A stretch of 6,971 bases of DNA from an uncultured Aquincola sp. (lineage in GTDB: Bacteria > Pseudomonadota > Gammaproteobacteria > Burkholderiales > Burkholderiaceae), in NCBI GenBank assembly GCA_937883885.1, contig CAKZXL010000438.1:1-6971 (forward strand), written 5' to 3'. Shown here piece after piece: positions 5,756 through 6,971 of the stretch; positions within the stretch are counted from its first letter, which is position 1; each line of letters opens with the position of its first letter. The notes below the pieces were generated by a model. That model was not told the DNA's origin. It ran no database searches and worked only from the letters and a program-made list of their open reading frames with translations. The position numbers were made by a program, and so were the translations under genes.

Positions 5756-6855
5756 TCAAGCAGCTCGAAGAGTTGCGCACCGTGACGCTTCACGGTGCGC
5801 GGCCCAAGCGCACGTTTGATCAGGCCGCGGCGCACTACGTGACGATCTTCCAGGACAAGGTATCCATCGAAACAGAGACCTCTTGGCTCAAGAGCGTGAT
5901 GCCACACATCGGCCATCTCCAGTTGAACCAGGTGCACGACGGCACCCTGGCGCCCTACGTTGCAAAGCGTCTGGCCCAGGGCCGTTCGCACAAGACCGTG
6001 AACAGCGGGCTGGGCATCGTCCGCCGGATCCTGAATCTGGCGGCGAAGTCCTGGCGCGACGAGAACGGCATGACCTGGCTGGAGCATGCGCCGGCGATCA
6101 CGATGCTGCCGCTGGTGGGCCACCAGCGCGAACCGCAGCCCCTGAGCTGGGGCCAGCAGCGCAAGCTGCTGCCCTTGTTGCCGGACCACCTGGCGCGCAT
6201 GGCGTTGTTCGACCTGAACACCGGCGTGCGCGACGACGTGGTCTGCAACCTGCGCTGGGACTGGGAGATCCAGGTGCCGGAACTCGGCATCTCGGTCTTC
6301 GAGGTGCCGCGGGAGCACGTGAAGGGCCGGCGCCGGCCGCGGGTGGTGGTGTGCAACAGCGTGGCGCAGTCGATCATCGAATCGCAGCGCGGCAAGCACG
6401 AGGAGTTCGTCTTCGTGTGGCGCCGCGAGCGCGTGAAGAACCTCGATGACGCACCGCTGATGCCCTACCGGCCGATCCAGACGATGCACAACACCGCGTG
6501 GCAGCGCGCACGACGCGAGGCCGGCATGCCCGACCTGCACGTGCACGACCTGCGCCACACCGTGGGCATGCGCCTGCGCGAAGCGGGCGTGCCGGAGAGC
6601 ACGGTGGCCGACATCCTCTGGCACAGCAATGCGTCGATGACGCGCCACTACAGCGTGGCGCAGATCGTCGAGCTGCACGCGGCGCTGGAGAAGATCAAGG
6701 AAGACTCAGGCCGCTGGAACAAGAGCCTGGCGACCTTGCGGCGCGAGCATGAAGAGGCGAAGCGGGTGGCGTTGGAGGGCGAAAGTCACCCAAAGTCACC
6801 CAAAAGTCACCCAGCAAAGAAAAACGGGTTAGCCCTTGCGGAGCTAACCCGTTGA
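5629..6855 (+). CDS. Tyrosine-type integrase adjacent to tRNA-Arg
   Basis: A 408-residue phage/ICE-type integrase, the likely enzyme for insertion at the neighbouring tRNA gene. Start ATG 5629 has a very good AAGGAG 7 nt upstream, located inside the overlapping preceding gene. An N-terminal arm-type DNA-binding region (WQVDKIWRGTRFRQRGFTSAGEAQAWL, about 16-42) is followed by a core-binding SAM-like domain (about 62-145, TFDQAAAHYVTIF to VRRILNLAAKSW) and the catalytic domain: R201 (NTGVRDD), K232 (EHVKGRRRP), H306-x-x-R309 (HDLRHT), H332 (LWHSNAS) and Y341 (TRHYSVA). All five key residues are present. The tail ESHPKSPKSHPAKKNGLALAELTR is encoded by repeats and by the tRNA terminator hairpin. 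The gene ends only 16 bp from the encoded CCA of tRNA-Arg. Confidence 0.95.
   Translation: MGRSTRGIHPDEGGTWQVDKIWRGTRFRQRGFTSAGEAQAWLIKQLEELRTVTLHGARPKRTFDQAAAHYVTIFQDKVSIETETSWLKSVMPHIGHLQLNQVHDGTLAPYVAKRLAQGRSHKTVNSGLGIVRRILNLAAKSWRDENGMTWLEHAPAITMLPLVGHQREPQPLSWGQQRKLLPLLPDHLARMALFDLNTGVRDDVVCNLRWDWEIQVPELGISVFEVPREHVKGRRRPRVVVCNSVAQSIIESQRGKHEEFVFVWRRERVKNLDDAPLMPYRPIQTMHNTAWQRARREAGMPDLHVHDLRHTVGMRLREAGVPESTVADILWHSNASMTRHYSVAQIVELHAALEKIKEDSGRWNKSLATLRREHEEAKRVALEGESHPKSPKSHPAKKNGLALAELTR
6782..6812 (+). repeat. Three direct repeats AAAGTCACCC at 10-11 bp spacing
   Basis: AAAGTCACCC occurs at 6782-6791, 6792-6801 and 6803-6812, roughly one helical turn apart, within the final codons of the integrase and 58 bp before the tRNA. 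GTCACCCA also occurs at 4215-4222, just before the first recombinase. Regular arrays like this beside an attachment site are typical of integrase arm-type or excisionase sites. The repeats also encode the unusual SHPKSPKSHP tail. Confidence 0.6.
6815..6853 (-). terminator. Rho-independent terminator of tRNA-Arg, inside the integrase 3' end
   Basis: AACGGGTTAGC (6823-6833) pairs perfectly over 11 bp with GCTAACCCGTT (6843-6853) around a 9-nt loop. On the minus strand the stem is followed by TTTTCTTT, the classic stem-plus-T-run order, so it terminates the tRNA-Arg transcript. On the plus strand there is no T-run after the stem. The same DNA encodes the last residues of the integrase, LALAELTR. 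Confidence 0.85.
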
Positions 6856-6870
6856 TCTAGAACGAAGTTC

Positions 6871-6947
6871 TGGCGCGGCTGGCAGGATTCGAACCCACGA
6901 CCCCTTGGTTCGTAGCCAAGTACTCTATCCAACTGAGCTACAGCCGC
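6871..6947 (-). tRNA. tRNA-Arg (anticodon ACG)
   Basis: A complete 77-nt cloverleaf reads on the minus strand. GCGGCTG pairs over 7 bp with CAGCCGC, followed by discriminator G and an encoded CCA. The D-arm contains GTAGCTCAGTTGGATAGAGTA; the anticodon stem TTGGC/ACCAA encloses a loop with ACG; the T-arm contains GGTTCGAATCC. ACG reads Arg CGN codons (as ICG after deamination). The gene is intact. Its 3' end faces the integrase, which makes it the likely attachment site of the island. Confidence 0.97.
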
Positions 6948-6958
6948 TGAAGCCTCAC

Positions 6959-6964
6959 AGTATA
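6959..6964 (-). promoter_or_regulatory. Putative -10 box of the tRNA-Arg promoter
   Basis: The minus strand reads TATACT, 5 of 6 matches to TATAAT, 11 nt upstream of the tRNA 5' end. The matching -35 element would lie just beyond the window edge. Confidence 0.5.
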
Positions 6965-6971
6965 GCGAGCA

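Noticed and set aside
5638..6678. 346-codon minus-strand open frame opposite the second integrase
   Set aside because: His/Arg/Val-rich antisense shadow of a catalytically complete integrase; no family signature and no ribosome binding site.
6782..6812. CRISPR-like array
   Set aside because: Units are 10 bp with no spacers and lie inside coding sequence; too short and too close for CRISPR.

Overview
The window looks like a fragment of a genomic island in a GC-rich proteobacterium. The strong G/C bias at third codon positions and the style of the proteins suggest Betaproteobacteria, perhaps Burkholderiales; this is an inference, because no marker gene is present. The right edge carries a chromosomal-type tRNA-Arg(ACG) gene on the minus strand, a common landing site for integrative elements.

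Left part (1-3134, all minus strand): a type I restriction-modification locus with a complete DNA methyltransferase subunit (hsdM, 1581-3134) followed, with a short overlap, by the specificity subunit hsdS. The hsdS gene is broken: after about residue 310, in the second target-recognition domain, it runs into the terminal inverted repeat of an IS5-family element (outer end at base 659, next to a CTAG that fits the IS5 target rule YTAR). The IS5-family transposase (start at 591) is itself broken after residue W170. The 80 bp beyond that break start with GTGTG and fold into hairpins, as expected for the 5' end of a group II intron or another inserted element. This would be a nest of insertion within insertion within hsdS. 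No hsdR is visible in the window.

Middle (3135-4235): about 1.1 kb with no convincing gene but an unusual number of perfect or near-perfect hairpins, palindromes and short direct repeats. It lies between the divergently oriented hsdM and recombinase operons, so it may hold promoters, operators or recombination sites.

Right part (4236-6855, all plus strand): a tight three-gene operon made of a tyrosine recombinase (379 aa, Integrase_1-like), a small protein with an excisionase-like helix-turn-helix region (start overlapping the previous stop as GTGA), and a second, different tyrosine recombinase (408 aa, classical phage/ICE integrase). The small gene overlaps the second integrase by 127 nt in another frame. 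Both recombinases keep the R-K-HxxR-H-Y catalytic set. The last codons of the second integrase coincide with a strong hairpin that, read on the minus strand, is the Rho-independent terminator of the tRNA-Arg gene. Three helically phased AAAGTCACCC repeats sit just before it. Together this resembles the integration module of a tRNA-Arg-anchored island carrying a damaged type I R-M cargo.
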